From positions 1 to 49,434 of IMG/VR virus record IMGVR_UViG_3300005529_000011: a stretch of 49,434 bases of DNA; one strand, written 5' to 3'. A program made the translations under genes and the position numbers. Shown piece by piece: positions 48,787 through 49,434 of this stretch; position 1 is the first letter of the stretch, and each line of letters begins with the position of its first letter. The stretch is from a virus. The notes under the pieces are model-generated. The model was not told the origin of the DNA. It did not search any database and saw nothing but the letters and a program-made list of their open reading frames with translations.

Positions 48787-48812
48787 AGCTAGGGGCGCGA
48801 ACGTCCCTAGCT
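48787..48812 (-). terminator. Hairpin with short T-run (terminator-like)
   Basis: AGCTAGGGGCG and CGTCCCTAGCT form an 11-bp stem (one G-T pair) with the tetraloop CGAA. Leftward it is followed by CTTTCA. It marks the end of the transcript that crosses 48813-49075, just before the next gene. Confidence 0.6.
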
Positions 48813-49075
48813 TAACTCTTGTGCTTGCACTCGCGCCTTAACCCTCAGGTATGGCTCGGCCTACGGTGGGCCTTGGCCCGGTGTAGGGGTTGCACGTAGC
48901 CTTTGAGTAGCGGGTGGAGTGGGGAAGTGTAGGCCGAAGGCATCCTGAGGCTACGCTGACTGTCCATTCACGTCTAGTATGAGTTATCTCTAGCTCAATT
49001 CGACGAGTGGACCGATAGGTACATGCCCTACCTTACAGTGTCCTCATTGCTGCCTTCGGCTGTCCCTGCTGGGGA
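48813..49075. other. Non-coding stretch with a long imperfect inverted repeat
   Basis: No gene. CCTCAGG...CGGCCTA (48843-48863) and TAGGCCGA...CCTGAGG (48930-48950) are imperfect complements enclosing about 66 nt; GTAGCCT/AGGCTAC (48896-48902 and 48948-48954 approximately) offer an alternative stem. A short hairpin (GTCCC/GGGAC) lies near 49062-49076 by the previous gene's end. A structured leader or a small RNA is possible. Confidence 0.4.
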
Positions 49076-49434
49076 CTAGTGGGCAGTAGCTTGGGCTTCA
49101 CCCTTCGCCTTGGACTTCACCTTGCCCGCTTGCTTTGCAGACAACGTGCCGTCCTTCTTGCGCTTGGCTTCAGCCTTCGCCACGAGTTCAGGCGAAATCT
49201 GGACAACCTTGGAAACGTCGATGGTGTCTCCAATGCTGACCTTCTCACGCTCGGCGAGATTGGCCTTAGCCTTCTCGATGAGCGCTGCGCCGTGTGCGCT
49301 TTCAAGGTACAAGTTCGCGGCTTTGGTGATCTCAGACGCTTCAACGTGCGAGATTTTGATACCCGCCCGCTTCAGTTCATCCTTAACCAGCGCCTTCGCC
49401 AACCGGCGGGCTTCAGTCATCACAGCGCCAGTTG
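49076..49434 (-). CDS. Hypothetical lysine-rich protein, C-terminal part (gene spans the circle junction)
   Basis: C-terminal half of the 216-aa gene that begins at 362 and crosses the circle junction. This part contains RRLAKALVKDELKRAG, VEASEITKAANLYLESAHG and a Lys/Ala-rich end (KQAGKVKSKAKGEAQATAH). A start inside this half (GTG 49423) should not be used, because the frame is continuous with the first part. Confidence 0.8.
   Translation of the reverse strand, partial: TGAVMTEARRLAKALVKDELKRAGIKISHVEASEITKAANLYLESAHGAALIEKAKANLAEREKVSIGDTIDVSKVVQISPELVAKAEAKRKKDGTLSAKQAGKVKSKAKGEAQATAH
49365..49434. repeat. Terminal direct repeat (right copy)
   Basis: Identical to bases 1-70; see the left copy. 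The real circle is therefore 49,364 bp. Confidence 0.9.

Noticed and set aside
48813-49075. tRNA gene
   Set aside because: No T-arm (GGTTCGA-type) or acceptor pairing could be laid out on either strand.
1-49434. Integrase, excisionase or CI-type lysogeny module
   Set aside because: No tyrosine or serine recombinase motif was found; the XRE protein alone is not enough to call the phage temperate.
1-49434. Diversity-generating retroelement, expected from the BPP-1-like head genes
   Set aside because: No reverse transcriptase and no template/variable repeat pair near the Gly-rich fibre-tip gene was seen.
1-49434. T7-type RNA polymerase
   Set aside because: The ejection genes are T7-like, but no single-subunit RNA polymerase motif is present in any frame.

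Overview
The window is a complete short-tailed (podovirus-type) tailed-phage genome assembled as a circle. Its first and last 70 bases are identical (1-70 = 49365-49434), and one leftward gene runs across the junction, so the unique circle is 49,364 bp. The DNA is GC-rich, genes are packed with ATGA/TAATG stop-start overlaps, and almost every gene has a recognisable Shine-Dalgarno sequence. The head genes resemble the Bordetella phage BPP-1 set (terminase, head-tail connector portal, Bbp19-like, scaffold, Bbp17-like capsid, Bbp16-like cement). The tail and ejection genes follow a T7-like order. No phage RNA polymerase, integrase, repressor/lysogeny module, reverse transcriptase, tRNA or CRISPR array was found. 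A secreted CHAP-like protein similar to ones in Hyphomicrobiales suggests an alphaproteobacterial host; this is inference only.

Layout. A divergent control region at about 1806-2225 separates two transcription units. Rightward (2226-30714, late): GIY-YIG nuclease, small and large terminase, portal, Bbp19-like protein, scaffold, capsid, cement protein, a virion protein with a Sec signal peptide, an O-antigen-ligase-like membrane protein, small beta-rich virion proteins, a glycine-rich fibre-tip protein, a 40-residue-repeat protein, small proteins, tail adaptor and nozzle proteins, four ejection proteins (the last 1956 aa, with an ADP-ribosyltransferase-like domain), then an M15 peptidase endolysin and a run of small membrane proteins for lysis.

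Leftward (from 1805, through the circular junction, down to 30706): first many small accessory proteins, then a replication and recombination block. That block holds a UvrD-like helicase, an OmpR-type winged-helix protein with a CxxC motif, a RecB/Cas4-like nuclease, a Sak4-like ATPase, an SSB-like protein, a 59-aa protein ending in an SSB-type tail, a DUF6378 protein, a UDG-exonuclease fusion, a family A DNA polymerase and a DUF3987-like helicase ATPase. The signal-peptide CHAP-like gene comes last, behind its own sigma70-like promoter.

The most notable points are these. (1) An intact 2.0-kb IS1595-family element carrying three cargo genes sits in the early region, flanked by a 7-bp duplication; removing it restores an 80-codon phage gene. 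(2) The replicative polymerase is split inside its 3'-5' exonuclease domain by a 66-aa gene, leaving motifs ExoI/ExoII and ExoIII in different proteins. (3) A separate 59-aa protein carries the SSB C-terminal tip (DANDEIPF), while the adjacent SSB-like protein lacks it. (4) An O-antigen ligase/polymerase-like membrane protein lies inside the virion gene cluster. (5) The tail-adaptor gene appears to start at ATT.
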